Below, piece by piece: positions 52,727 to 61,986 of a stretch of DNA of 64,000 bases. The position numbers and the translations under genes were made by a program. The notes under the pieces were generated by a model. The model did no database searches, was not told where the DNA came from, and worked only from the letters and a program-made list of their open reading frames with translations. The stretch is from Leptospira saintgironsiae (GTDB lineage Bacteria; Spirochaetota; Leptospiria; Leptospirales; Leptospiraceae), in contig NZ_NPDR01000002.1 of NCBI RefSeq assembly GCF_002811765.1, positions 62,001 to 126,000 of the forward strand, in the 5' to 3' direction. Within the stretch, counting starts at the first letter, position 1; each line of letters begins with the position of its first letter.

Positions 52727-53947
52727 ATGGAAACCAGCTTAGCAGAAATACTGAATGAAAAATGTTCTTGTTCTAGTTTGAACAAAGAGCTCCTGAGCGA
52801 AGAAGCGCATTTTTATTCTGAAACACCTTCTTTCATTAATATTTCGGATAAGAATAAGATCCGGCAAATTCTTCTTTCTATTCGGAACGCCTTGCGTTTG
52901 CCTGAGGTAAGAGAAAGGCTTTTGCAATACCATGATCCGAAAGAAAAAATAAAAGATATTACCGGAGGAGTCTTTCTCAGTTTAGATTTCCATCAGACAA
53001 AAGAAGGTCCTAAGCTTATTGAAATCAATACGAATGCAGGTGGCGCTTACTTACAGTTAAAACTTTTAGAAGCGCAGATCAAATGTTGCAAGATTGTTGA
53101 AATCGCTATTCAGAATGCGGAAACTCTTCGAAATTTAGAAGAAAGATTTTATTCCATATTCATTGATGAATGGATCTCTAACGGGCGGACCGGAAAGCCT
53201 GGCTTTATCGCGATCGTGGACAAAAATCCTGCAGACCAGTTCTTATATCCTGAATTCCTGTTATTTAGAGATCTATTTAGATCCAAAGGGATTCACTCTG
53301 AAATCTTAGATCCGGATCAGATCGAACTAAAAGCAGATGAACTCTATTTCGAGGGAAAGAAAATCGATTTGATCTATAATAGATTGACCGATTTTCATTT
53401 ATCTGAAGATCAGAATTCTAAAATTCGAGAAACTTGGTTGAAGAAAAAAGTAATCATTACACCAAGCCCATTAGATTACGACCTATACGCTCGAAAAACG
53501 AATTTGCAAGTTCTTTCGGACATTGATTTTCTAATAAAATCAGGGCTGGATAAGAAGGATTCAGAAATCCTAATATCAGCTATTCCGGATACCAAAATTG
53601 TAACCTTGGGAAATGCAAAAGAACTCTGGGAGAGAAGAAAGAATATATTCTTTAAACCTAAAGAAGGTTTCGGTAGTAAGGCGGCCTATTACGGAGGAAA
53701 ACTTACTAAGAATAAGTTTTCTGAGATCCTAAATGGGGAATACATAAGTCAGGAATTCGTTCCTCCTTCTGTTCGGGTCACATCTATCTCTGGCGAAGAA
53801 AGAGAATTAAAGATGGATATAAGGGCTTATATCTATAATGATGAGGTCTTACTTTTAGCCAGCCGTTTGTACCAAGGGCAGACCACGAATTTCAGGACTC
53901 CAGGAGGAGGATTTTCTCCTTTGTATACATTACCTGAAATAGTGTAG
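52727..53947 (+). CDS. ATP-grasp-like protein with circularly permuted motif order
   Basis: A 406-residue soluble protein. The metal-binding ATP-grasp signature LIEINTNAGGAYLQLK is near residues 97-112. The ATP lysine segment NIFFKPKEGFGSKAAYYGG lies near residue 310, in the C-terminal half. This reverses the order of ordinary ATP-grasp enzymes, as in circularly permuted ATP-grasps such as glutathionylspermidine synthase. RELKMDIRAYIYNDEVLLLASRLYQGQTTNFRTPGGGF ends the fold. It may join a carboxyl group to an amine; substrate unknown. Confidence 0.7.
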   Translation: METSLAEILNEKCSCSSLNKELLSEEAHFYSETPSFINISDKNKIRQILLSIRNALRLPEVRERLLQYHDPKEKIKDITGGVFLSLDFHQTKEGPKLIEINTNAGGAYLQLKLLEAQIKCCKIVEIAIQNAETLRNLEERFYSIFIDEWISNGRTGKPGFIAIVDKNPADQFLYPEFLLFRDLFRSKGIHSEILDPDQIELKADELYFEGKKIDLIYNRLTDFHLSEDQNSKIRETWLKKKVIITPSPLDYDLYARKTNLQVLSDIDFLIKSGLDKKDSEILISAIPDTKIVTLGNAKELWERRKNIFFKPKEGFGSKAAYYGGKLTKNKFSEILNGEYISQEFVPPSVRVTSISGEERELKMDIRAYIYNDEVLLLASRLYQGQTTNFRTPGGGFSPLYTLPEIV

Positions 53948-53957
53948 ATTAAGATCG

Positions 53958-53984
53958 GATTCGCACCCGGTTTCGGTGCGAATC
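53958..53984. terminator. Bidirectional-type hairpin between convergent genes
   Basis: Ten-base arms gattcgcacc (53958-53967) and ggtgcgaatc (53975-53984) form a strong stem, with weak T-rich flanks on both sides. It lies 11 nt after the ATP-grasp-like gene stop and 26 nt before the stop of the convergent hydroxylase gene. Confidence 0.7.
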
Positions 53985-54009
53985 GATTTATACCTTAAGT
54001 TTGTTTTTG

Positions 54010-54831
54010 TCAGATACTTTTTTGCAGTTCTCTTCTTTTTTGTTCCGGTTTTTTAGAAGTTATTTCTGCGAAAGTTTTTTCGTATTCTGGATGAACTGTC
54101 CCAAATAGATAATCCCAAACAGTTGTATAAAGTCCGTAATTATAACGGAAACTTTGGTGGTGCATATCATGGTTGGTGTTTGAATTCACTAATTTTAAGA
54201 TCTTATTTGTTCCCATCCAACTTGGAAAAATTTCATAACCGCTATGACCTAAAACATTTCGTATAATTTGGAAAGTCATAAAGATCATTAAAGCCAAAGG
54301 ATGGACAGGGAATAATAAAGCCACGATTGGCATTATAAGAGAATGGACCAATGCCTCCCAAGGACTAAAAGAGTATGCAGTCCAAGGAGAAGGTGTGATC
54401 GAATCATGATGCACCTTATGAAATCTTTTATAGAACAAACGAGTATGCATTAGCCTATGCGTCCAATAAAAGTAAAAGTCCTGGATACCCAAGATCATTA
54501 CCGTGCTTAAGATCAGATATCCCCAGCCATACTCATCTATACGTTCGTAAAATTTGAAGTACCCATATTTTCTAAATAGAAATACGATCAGAGTTACTGA
54601 TGTATAAACGATTACGGAAGAAACAGAATATAAAAATTCTTTTCTGAACTGAGAGGGTTTAGCATTCTTTTCTTGGATCTTTCTGTATTGAAATGGATGT
54701 TTCCAAATATAGAAGATCAAAAATACGATACCTGCGAATATAAAGTATCTTAAGAAATCTATTAGGAATATAATTGGGATTTTGGGAACCAAATCCATCA
54801 TATATTGAAATAATTGTTTGTGAAAATTCAT
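54010..54831 (-). CDS. Fatty acid hydroxylase / sterol desaturase superfamily enzyme
   Basis: A membrane di-iron oxygenase of ~273 residues. ATG 54831 is preferred to the upstream frame start at 54867 because AAAGGA lies seven bases before it. The histidine clusters are HRLMH, HKVHH and HDMHH, with supporting YFYWTHR and NIL-GHSGYE segments. Several helices surround them. It could hydroxylate or desaturate a lipid; ERG3-like or beta-carotene-type substrates cannot be told apart. It lies 105 nt after the AraC gene on the same strand. Confidence 0.85.
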   Translation of the reverse strand: MNFHKQLFQYMMDLVPKIPIIFLIDFLRYFIFAGIVFLIFYIWKHPFQYRKIQEKNAKPSQFRKEFLYSVSSVIVYTSVTLIVFLFRKYGYFKFYERIDEYGWGYLILSTVMILGIQDFYFYWTHRLMHTRLFYKRFHKVHHDSITPSPWTAYSFSPWEALVHSLIMPIVALLFPVHPLALMIFMTFQIIRNVLGHSGYEIFPSWMGTNKILKLVNSNTNHDMHHQSFRYNYGLYTTVWDYLFGTVHPEYEKTFAEITSKKPEQKRRELQKSI

Positions 54832-54936
54832 GTTCGATCCTTTTGCCTGAAGGGCTTGATGGATCATTAGAGCATTTTTTCAGATTTGAATCCGATTGAT
54901 TTCGGATAATCGCTGATCGATTCCGGATTTGATCGG

Positions 54937-55989
54937 CTATTTTGCAGAACTGTTTTGTTTTCTGAAATCGCTGGGGGTCATTCCCACTATTTCTTTAAAG
55001 GCTCTATTGAATGGGGCAAGGGAACCGTAACCCAAATCCATCGCGATCCGAAGCACCTGAAAATCATTTTTGCTCGGATCTGAGAATATAAACTTTGCTT
55101 CTTGTATTCTGTAATGGTTTAGGAATTCGTTGAAGTTCCTGTATCCCAGTCCTTTATTAATAAGCCTACGGACCTTCTTCTCCGGAACGTTTAACTGTTT
55201 TGCCAAAGCTAAGATCGTCAGGTTTTCTTGTAAGAATACCTTTTGGTCTTTTAATAGGGAATCCAGTTTTTTGAGCAGGGCTTCGTCTAAAGGTTCATCG
55301 GTTGCTTCTTCTTTTTGAACTTCTCCATTTGGAAATACATTCTCTCTAAATTGGAAAATTTTAAATGAAATGAAAAATACCAATACAAATATGAAAGAAG
55401 AATTGATCAGATCTAATTGTGCAGAATATCCAGCGTCTTTGGTGATTACTTCCATCAATACGACTGACATGCTATAAAGCCCTGTTACCCAAGAGAAGAT
55501 AACCCTGAATTCTCTTCTGGATTCTAATAAATCTATATTCTTATCTTTTAAAACTCTTCCCAAAGTAAGTAAAATAAGTCCTAGATAGAATACCTGGGGC
55601 ATGCTGAATAATACTTTAGCTAAAACAGAACCTTGGCTTCTGATATCTGAAGCAAGAAAAACATAAAAACAGAATGTATTTAGAGAAAGAAATAATACAC
55701 CATGCCAGACTTTCAGTTTGAATCCGTCTTCGAAAAGGCTGGATACAAATAAATAAAAAAAGATAGAAACAGAAAAACAGCCGGAATGGACCAGTATTAG
55801 TAAGAATATATTTGTAGAATGGTCCAACCATGGACAAATAAAATAAGCGATCAAAGAAGATATGAATAAACTTCCAAGTAAGCTCTGAGTGCTTAGTTTT
55901 ACTCGGATTAGAAAGTTTAAGATTAGAAAGCCCAACTGAGCGATCGTAGCAGCTTTTAAATAATGGATCAGATTTGTGGTTTCGAACAT
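54937..55989 (-). CDS. Membrane-anchored AraC-family regulator
   Basis: A 350-residue regulator. The N-terminal half has about seven hydrophobic helices (TIAQLGFLILNFLIRV, LLGSLFISSLIAYFIC, IFLLILVHSGCFSVSIFFYLFV). The C-terminal helix-turn-helix is AraC type: ENLTILALAKQLNVPEKKVRRLIN and FQVLRIAMDLGYGSLAPFNRAF, then VGMTPSDFRKQ. The ATG shares a base with the stop of the REC-HATPase gene (TGATG), so both are made together. The hydroxylase gene downstream is a plausible target. Confidence 0.87.
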   Translation of the reverse strand: MFETTNLIHYLKAATIAQLGFLILNFLIRVKLSTQSLLGSLFISSLIAYFICPWLDHSTNIFLLILVHSGCFSVSIFFYLFVSSLFEDGFKLKVWHGVLFLSLNTFCFYVFLASDIRSQGSVLAKVLFSMPQVFYLGLILLTLGRVLKDKNIDLLESRREFRVIFSWVTGLYSMSVVLMEVITKDAGYSAQLDLINSSFIFVLVFFISFKIFQFRENVFPNGEVQKEEATDEPLDEALLKKLDSLLKDQKVFLQENLTILALAKQLNVPEKKVRRLINKGLGYRNFNEFLNHYRIQEAKFIFSDPSKNDFQVLRIAMDLGYGSLAPFNRAFKEIVGMTPSDFRKQNSSAK

Positions 55990-57257
55990 CAATCTACGAT
56001 AGGCAAAGAAACTGTGGCGAGTACCACTTCTACAGGTTTTTCCCCAAGAGAATGATCGATAACATTATGTATTGAGAAAATCCCGCCGTGTTTTTTTATT
56101 ACGAAGTCCACAATCGTCAATCCTAAACCGGTAAAATATTCCTCTTCTTCTAAATTTTCATCCACAAAACCTGCGAGTCTATAGAATGGTTGTTTAACCA
56201 ATAACTCCTTATTTTTAGGAATGCCCGGGATTGATTGCGGATCAAATTCATTTTTCAGGTTGATATTCAAATACCCTCCTGAAGCGGAGATGTATATGTT
56301 TATGACTGAATTATTAGAAGAATATTTCAAAGCATTGATCAATAGTTCTGTAAATATTCTGCTGAGCGAATTTGGATCAGCATCTATATCGTATCCGTTA
56401 GTAGGAAGGGAAATCTGGGGGATTAGTACATTCTTCTTTTTGCTATATTGTTTATTAGAACTTTCTAATTTTAGTCTGGATTTTTCTAATAGATCATGAA
56501 TCTGTCCGCTATTTGTTTTTTGGAAAGAATTTAGGAAATTTTTGTTGAGTATCTCTAAACTTTTTTCGAGAGAACGAAGTCCTTTTTTGGTGTAATGAAT
56601 ATTTTCAAAAAGTAATTCGACTACATCAGAAGAGAAATTATAAGATGTTTCTTCCTTTTTAGCGGTTGCTTGAAGTATTTCTACAATACTTACAATTGCT
56701 CCAAAACCTCCTCCGCTAAAAAAACTTTGTTTTAGATTATTGAGTGTACTCTTGGAAAGATCTATATTCTTTTCTAGATCAGTAAGCCAGGATTGTTTGT
56801 ATAAGATCCAATTAAGTTGAGCCTTAAGACGTTCTTCATTTTCCTGCGTCAGAATTCTTTCACTTTCTTTTAAACGTATAAATTCAGAAATCCTTTCCAG
56901 GATTTGGTATAATCTATCTCTGTCTATCGGTTTGATAATATAATCGAATATACCTAATTTCATTACCTTGATGATGATCTCCGGCACGTCATTACCAGAA
57001 ATTACAATAAAAAGTGACTCAGGCTTTTTTTCTTTTATCGTTTTGATAAAATCGAACCCGTTCATGACGGGCATTTCTAGATCCACCAAAAATAGGGAAT
57101 ATTCTTTTAACTCTGCCATTTCGCAGGCGATTTTTCCGTCCGAGGCGGTATCCGCGTCTACGCCGAAACTTTTGGCTAATCTTGCGATAAGATCTCTGGT
57201 TTCTCTCTGGTCTTCTACAATTAAAATTGGATTATGTAGGTTTAATCTATGTATCAT
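55989..57257 (-). CDS. Response-regulator/HATPase hybrid signalling protein
   Basis: A 422-residue protein with a CheY-like receiver at residues 10-125. Acidic residues E15 and D16, the phosphoacceptor Asp59 (LVDLEMPVMNGFDF), and IKP near residue 109 are intact. A coiled-coil linker follows, then a region FFSGGGFGAIVSIVEILQ and finally a HATPase_c domain with RIFTELLINALKYSSNNSV (N box) and EYFTGLGLTIVDFVIKKHGG (G box). No standard H-box (HE-R-P) was found in the dimerisation region. It is translationally coupled to an AraC gene. An unusual phosphorelay or an ATP-binding response regulator is likely. Confidence 0.85.
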   Translation of the reverse strand: MIHRLNLHNPILIVEDQRETRDLIARLAKSFGVDADTASDGKIACEMAELKEYSLFLVDLEMPVMNGFDFIKTIKEKKPESLFIVISGNDVPEIIIKVMKLGIFDYIIKPIDRDRLYQILERISEFIRLKESERILTQENEERLKAQLNWILYKQSWLTDLEKNIDLSKSTLNNLKQSFFSGGGFGAIVSIVEILQATAKKEETSYNFSSDVVELLFENIHYTKKGLRSLEKSLEILNKNFLNSFQKTNSGQIHDLLEKSRLKLESSNKQYSKKKNVLIPQISLPTNGYDIDADPNSLSRIFTELLINALKYSSNNSVINIYISASGGYLNINLKNEFDPQSIPGIPKNKELLVKQPFYRLAGFVDENLEEEEYFTGLGLTIVDFVIKKHGGIFSIHNVIDHSLGEKPVEVVLATVSLPIVD

Positions 57258-57517
57258 TATTAAAACAGAGCGTGTTTTAAATATTTTGCATATAGAAAGG
57301 TTTTAAAATAAGAACTTTAAATTTTCGTTATGCGGAACCAATTTCATTGAATTTGTATAAATTTGTAAAGATGAAAATGTAAAGCATTTTTTCATAAACC
57401 ACAAATGAATAATTGACAATATACCAATGAATGCGTTATCCGCCTGTTTTATTCCTCTTTACAAAAAAGAATACTGAATTAAAACTCCCGGGGATTTATA
57501 TCCGGGGAGAGAATGGA

Positions 57518-57910
57518 ATGATATTAGCAGCAAGAATTTTAGCGACTATCGTCGGCTTATTGCATGTTTGGATCTTCATCATGGAAAGTGTATTATGGAT
57601 GCGCCCTCGTATTCACAGAAGATTCGGAGTCACGGATACAAAATTAGCAGAAGCGATGAAGGGTGTCTTTTTGAACCAAGGTTTCTATAATTTATTCCTC
57701 GCGATCGGTGCATTATATGGTGCGATCTTTTTCGAGATACATCCAGGTTTTGCTCCGGCAATCTTAGCATTCTCTTGTCTTTCCGTTTTTGGAGCAGGGC
57801 TTGTATTATTAGTTTCTAGACCAGCGATGGCAAGAGCCGCAATCATCCAAGGACTTCCTCCTTTGATTGCAGTTATTCTATATTTCATTTCCTGTAACGG
57901 ACAAAATTAG
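57518..57910 (+). CDS. DUF1304 family membrane protein
   Basis: The frame opens upstream at 57431, but ATG 57518 (MILAARIL) gives the family's usual length of ~130 residues and follows a GGGGAGAG stretch. Four hydrophobic helices are present. The motif WIFIMESVLWMRPRIHRRFGV, followed by VFLNQGFYNLFLAIGALYG, is typical of DUF1304. Function unknown. A good terminator follows its stop codon. Confidence 0.87.
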   Translation: MILAARILATIVGLLHVWIFIMESVLWMRPRIHRRFGVTDTKLAEAMKGVFLNQGFYNLFLAIGALYGAIFFEIHPGFAPAILAFSCLSVFGAGLVLLVSRPAMARAAIIQGLPPLIAVILYFISCNGQN

Positions 57911-57929
57911 AATATATTCGTCTCAAAGA

Positions 57930-57953
57930 CCCCAACTAGCTCTTGGGGTTTTT
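57930..57953 (+). terminator. Rho-independent terminator after the DUF1304 gene
   Basis: Six-base stem ccccaa/ttgggg (57930-57935 with 57943-57948) has a seven-nt loop and is followed by TTTTT (57949-57953). It lies 20 nt after the DUF1304 stop. Confidence 0.85.
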
Positions 57954-58002
57954 CGGGCGAAACTATTACTAAAACACAGAGTTGTAATCTTTCTTTTAAA
58001 AC

Positions 58003-59622
58003 TTACGGATGTTTTTTAGAAAAATTTAGGATGTACCAATTGATCCATTCGTTCTTTGAAGCGAATTTCAATCCGGTAACCGATTTTAATGCTGCAATCA
58101 GCAACTTTCTATTTCGAGATCTTGAATCTTCTTGTAGCAATCGAATTAAGATCGGCACACTTGCAGGATCTTTTTTAGCTCCTAATTGAGAAACTGCAAC
58201 CTGGTGAAGATTGATATTCTCACTCTCCGCATATTTTTCCAAAATTTTACGGGACTCTTCTCCCGGAATTGAAGTGATTGCAGCGAGAGTGATAGGGGCC
58301 AAATCAGGAAAATCTTCTGTTTTTTTATCTAAAAGAGAAAGAGATTTAGGAGAAGCGATCATCCCCAAACTTTCGGAAGCAATCTTTGCCAATTTCTGAT
58401 CTTTAGATTTGCAAGCTTCTTCTACATACGGAAGGCCATCTTCTGAGCCGATTGCTCCTAATGCCCAAACTGCTCCGTATCTTGCCTCTGTTTGGTCTTC
58501 TTTTAATACTTTAACAAGTACTGGGATACTTCTTTTATCGCCTAAGTATCCTAAGGACTGAGCAATGATCTCTCTATCTGGAATATTAGGATCTAATAAT
58601 GCTTTTTCTATCTCTTCTCTCGCTTTTGAAAATTTGATACGACCTAAAACATGGGCTGCCGGAGCCTTTGCTAAAGCTTTTCCCTTAACCAAAACTTCTA
58701 AAATTCGAGTAGTGAACCCAGGATCAGGAACTCCAATTAGAACATCCGCTGCTCTGTATCGGATCTCTTTATCTTGGTTCTCTATAACAGGGAGAACCAA
58801 AGGTAAAATTTTAGGATCTTTGATATCTATAAGTGCAATGGTGGAATTTTCTCTTCCTTTATCAAAATCTGCCTGTATTGCTTTTACTAAAAGTGGAATA
58901 GATTTTTTACTTCTGATCTTTCCAAGGGCCAAGTAAACGGCAGCCAAAGTGGGTCCTGGTTCAGAATGTAAAGATAGATCTATAAGATAATCCTCGGCTT
59001 CTGGAATATTCAATTTTCCTAATGCCATTGCGAATGTTTTGGCCTTATCGGGATTTTTGTTTGATCTAGCGGAAGCTAAAATGATATTTCCTGATTGTCT
59101 CGCATTGATTCGGACCAAAGTATCTACAGCTAATAATCGAATATTCGAATCTTCTTGGTTTAGCAGATTTGCTATACGGTTTCCTGCCTGAGGATCTTCC
59201 ATTCTTGCTATGGATTCCAAAACCGTAGCCACATCAATTCCCGATTTAGGATCTAAAAAGTTTAGAATTTCAGGAAGAGAAGATCTATCTTTCCAAATCC
59301 CTAAAGCTAAGATTGCCGGGCCTTTTGTAATTTCTTCCGAAGATCTCATCCATTCACGAGCGATAGGGATGAATTTTCTTTCGTTTCTGGAGGCCAATTC
59401 TAAAATTGCTTGGGCCCTTGTTCTTGGATTCTGGCTTTTTAGATCAGAGGCAACTTGTTCTAGGCTAGGAATTTCTTCTTCTTGGACTTCGGGTAGAAGG
59501 TCAGGGCGAGGAGGACCAAAACATCCTAAAGTAAAACAAATGAGCATAGTGCCGAGTATCATAAATATTGAAATGAATTTTAACATTATAAAAATAGAAT
59601 ATACTTTGAATTTCATAAACAT
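58003..59622 (-). CDS. HEAT-repeat lipoprotein
   Basis: A 539-residue lipoprotein. The hydrophobic leader ends in LICFTLGC, a lipobox at Cys34 counted from ATG 59622. The body is a long series of HEAT-type helical repeats, for example KDRSSLPEILNFLDPKSGIDVATVLESIARM, LAKAPAAHVLGRIKFSKAREEIEKALLD and TEARYGAVWALGAIGSEDGLPYVEE. HEAT arrays bind proteins, so a scaffold at the membrane is likely. The ATG overlaps the upstream stop codon (TAATG), so it is coupled to the single-pass membrane protein. Other Met codons (M3, M13) could also start it. Confidence 0.85.
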   Translation of the reverse strand: MFMKFKVYSIFIMLKFISIFMILGTMLICFTLGCFGPPRPDLLPEVQEEEIPSLEQVASDLKSQNPRTRAQAILELASRNERKFIPIAREWMRSSEEITKGPAILALGIWKDRSSLPEILNFLDPKSGIDVATVLESIARMEDPQAGNRIANLLNQEDSNIRLLAVDTLVRINARQSGNIILASARSNKNPDKAKTFAMALGKLNIPEAEDYLIDLSLHSEPGPTLAAVYLALGKIRSKKSIPLLVKAIQADFDKGRENSTIALIDIKDPKILPLVLPVIENQDKEIRYRAADVLIGVPDPGFTTRILEVLVKGKALAKAPAAHVLGRIKFSKAREEIEKALLDPNIPDREIIAQSLGYLGDKRSIPVLVKVLKEDQTEARYGAVWALGAIGSEDGLPYVEEACKSKDQKLAKIASESLGMIASPKSLSLLDKKTEDFPDLAPITLAAITSIPGEESRKILEKYAESENINLHQVAVSQLGAKKDPASVPILIRLLQEDSRSRNRKLLIAALKSVTGLKFASKNEWINWYILNFSKKHP

Positions 59623-60305
59623 TATCTAGGCACCGATTCAGAAGCTTGCCTTAACTGTAATAATTCCTTCTGCCAAGAAGCGATATCAGAATTTGCCTGA
59701 GGAATTTGAGAAGAATCCATTCTGCCTTGTTGGATTGCGTATTGTACCAATTGTATTCTGGATTCTAATTCGGATATTTTATAAGAGAAATAAGCCTTTT
59801 GTTCTTCTGGAGTTACATTCAGATCACTTGGGCGAGTCGGAACAGATCCAGTTTGCGCATATCTACCTTCATTTCTTGATAAAGCAAACTTGGATTCTGC
59901 AGAAGTGACCTTATCCAATTGTTCTCTTGCTTTTTTCTCATCTTCAGATGTGAGTCCTGGACGGAATTCGCTTGGAATATAAATATTTTTAGGATATCTT
60001 GCAGCAAAATCGATCCATTCTTCCCTGATCTTCTCTCTTTCTTCCTCTGACTTCTTTTCTCTAAAAGCTGCAGGCCAAAGTCTTTTAGCCGGACCTTCTA
60101 AATCAGGATCTTCTTCGAAAGGATGAGGGGCATCCGGAAATTCTAAGGTGCCGCCGCTGCCGTATTTGCGATTTGCAATTTCGGAAGCTTCTTCACCTAA
60201 GCTGGGAGAATTGGATTTTCTTTCCGGCCAAAATATAAATAAAATACAAATAATAAGAATAGCTGCGCCTGAGATCCATGGCCAATAGGAACGAAAAAAT
60301 TGCAT
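59622..60305 (-). CDS. Single-pass membrane protein, hypothetical
   Basis: A 227-residue protein with one N-terminal helix (SYWPWISGAAILIICILFIFW). The rest is charged, with a linker (SGGTLEFPDAPHPFEEDPD) and long helices near the C-terminus (FSYKISELESRIQLVQYAIQQ, DIASWQKELLQLRQA) that look like a coiled coil. The topology is probably N-in. It is coupled to the HEAT-repeat lipoprotein gene by TAATG and lies downstream of the SGNH hydrolase gene behind a hairpin. No family recognised; the pair may form a complex. Confidence 0.75.
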   Translation of the reverse strand: MQFFRSYWPWISGAAILIICILFIFWPERKSNSPSLGEEASEIANRKYGSGGTLEFPDAPHPFEEDPDLEGPAKRLWPAAFREKKSEEEREKIREEWIDFAARYPKNIYIPSEFRPGLTSEDEKKAREQLDKVTSAESKFALSRNEGRYAQTGSVPTRPSDLNVTPEEQKAYFSYKISELESRIQLVQYAIQQGRMDSSQIPQANSDIASWQKELLQLRQASESVPR

Positions 60306-60344
60306 AATGATAAAGGAAATTTGAGTTAGGATTGAATTTAAACT

Positions 60345-60371
60345 ATTTCCCGCCCTATACGAGCGGGAAAT
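60345..60371 (-). terminator. Terminator-like hairpin after the SGNH gene
   Basis: Perfect nine-base arms atttcccgc (60345-60353) and gcgggaaat (60363-60371) have a nine-nt loop. They lie 13 nt beyond the SGNH hydrolase stop on the minus strand. The following bases are only moderately T-rich. Confidence 0.65.
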
Positions 60372-60383
60372 GTTTTCGAAATT

Positions 60384-61658
60384 TTAAACGAAAATTCCGA
60401 TGACCCAAGAAATAAACTGACCGAACAAAGTGTCTGTCAGGAATTTTTTCAAGTCAACCGGGTTACGATTTAAGGAATCGTAGTACCAAGCGGTGTATTC
60501 GCTCACTTGCGGAATAGAATAACCGTATTTGGAATTAATCGCTTTGATTAGCTCGTTTGCAAAAACAGAATGTCCATACATATTCGGATGCACTCCGTCC
60601 AAGCCAAAAATACCAGGTTGGCCAGGAAGAGGCCAGTTCGCTTTTGCATAACCTGGGCTATATCCGGAAGGACTTTTGATTAAGCGGCCGTTCTCTTTTA
60701 AATCGTCAAAAAGAACTTTAAGATCTGCTAATGCAAATCCCATAGCCACAGCCTGAGCTTTCACTTCATTGTTTATGGAAGTTAAGAAGTTTGTGATGGT
60801 AGCTACTTCGTTCTTATCCAAAACTTGAGAAGGATCTGAAACAGAAGAACGGAAGAACGCTTTCAAACCAGAGTAGTTTACTCTTCCTTGAGGATCGTTA
60901 TAGTTTTCCAAAAACGCGATAGAAGTTACGTTTGGAACAGTAAATAGAACTCCACCTTTGATGGATCCGATCGCAGCCATTTTAGACATTGTGGAACGGA
61001 TATCTCTCAAAAATCTTGCTTGGTCTAAACAATCTGTAGAAGTGCTCAATGCAGTACAAAGAACATGGTTCGCAGCAGCAGTTCCGAACAGAAAGCTAGG
61101 CTTCACTGCCTGCATTACTTGAATTTGAGTTCCTGAACTTCTTAAACCGAATTGATGGAATTTATCCGGAGATTGGCAATCTGGAACTTGTATCCAACGA
61201 TACGTATACCAGTACCAAGTTTCCCAATACCATTGTTTGGCCCAAGTAGTTGCATTAATGTTCTCACACTGACCTGAAGTTTGAAGAACGGTAGTGTAAT
61301 CTGCTCCGGTGATCCCTGCATGTGTTGGAAGTCCAACAGTAGATCCGTTTCCACCGATGATGGAAGCTGCGATGCAGAATACTCCGCAATCACCTTTAAG
61401 AACGTCTTCAAAATTTAAGTAAGGTCCCTTTAGCACGTTATACGAAACGTTAGAACCTGCTTGTTTAGAAACTAAAACTGGATAAGCCCAGTTCTGAGTT
61501 TTCTCTTCTACAGTTGCGCCATAAAAACCCTGGCTTAAGGAATCACCAATTACTCCGGGTCTGGAAAACATTTGCGCTTGGCTTTGAGCCGATAGCGTCG
61601 AAGCTCCCACGATTAGGAAAGTCCCACTTAGGATTTTCCAAAAGTTTCGAATGCTCAT
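60384..61658 (-). CDS. SGNH/GDSL-type hydrolase, exported
   Basis: A 424-residue secreted protein with a signal peptide ([23 protein letters not shown]). The nucleophile motif is [12 protein letters not shown] with Ser40. The C-terminal [14 protein letters not shown] gives the Asp-x-x-His pair. Block III, normally G-x-N-D, appears as [15 protein letters not shown], a changed form. It probably cleaves esters of lipids or glycans. The middle holds cysteine pairs (CGVFC, CQSPDKF) that suggest disulfides. Similar GDSL-like proteins are found in Leptospira. Confidence 0.82.
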   Translation of the reverse strand: MSIRNFWKILSGTFLIVGASTLSAQSQAQMFSRPGVIGDSLSQGFYGATVEEKTQNWAYPVLVSKQAGSNVSYNVLKGPYLNFEDVLKGDCGVFCIAASIIGGNGSTVGLPTHAGITGADYTTVLQTSGQCENINATTWAKQWYWETWYWYTYRWIQVPDCQSPDKFHQFGLRSSGTQIQVMQAVKPSFLFGTAAANHVLCTALSTSTDCLDQARFLRDIRSTMSKMAAIGSIKGGVLFTVPNVTSIAFLENYNDPQGRVNYSGLKAFFRSSVSDPSQVLDKNEVATITNFLTSINNEVKAQAVAMGFALADLKVLFDDLKENGRLIKSPSGYSPGYAKANWPLPGQPGIFGLDGVHPNMYGHSVFANELIKAINSKYGYSIPQVSEYTAWYYDSLNRNPVDLKKFLTDTLFGQFISWVIGIFV

Positions 61659-61986
61659 TTTTAAATTAACTCCACTCTCTATTGAAGGAGATTTCTATAT
61701 TCTCTTCGAGACAAAGCATGAGAGGCGGAAGTTCGAAGTCACTTCCAATTATATTTTACTTATAAAATAATTTTATCTATATTGAACATTCGTAATATTA
61801 CAATGCGTGGCCTCTCACTGAACACTGTTAGAATTTAATGTTTGATATATAATTAAATTTTTATAATATACTATTTGATCCCTCGAATGAGTGACCGGAT
61901 GGCAGTCTATCTGATCTTAAACACTGTTCGTTTTGGGGCTATGCCACTTAAGGACTTAAAGTAAGTTTATGTGAACGCTCGACGCT
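61659..61986. other. 328-nt gene-free region upstream of the SGNH gene
   Basis: No gene was recognised. The word aacactgtt occurs at 61821-61829 and 61920-61928, 99 nt apart, each with four-base symmetric arms (aaca/tgtt). The centre (61740-61800) is very AT-rich and may hold the SGNH promoter. No clear terminator for the upstream lipoprotein gene was found here. Confidence 0.35.

Noticed and set aside
57431..57517. Upstream extension of the DUF1304 protein
   Set aside because: The extra 29 residues are not family-like, and the ribosome site fits ATG 57518.
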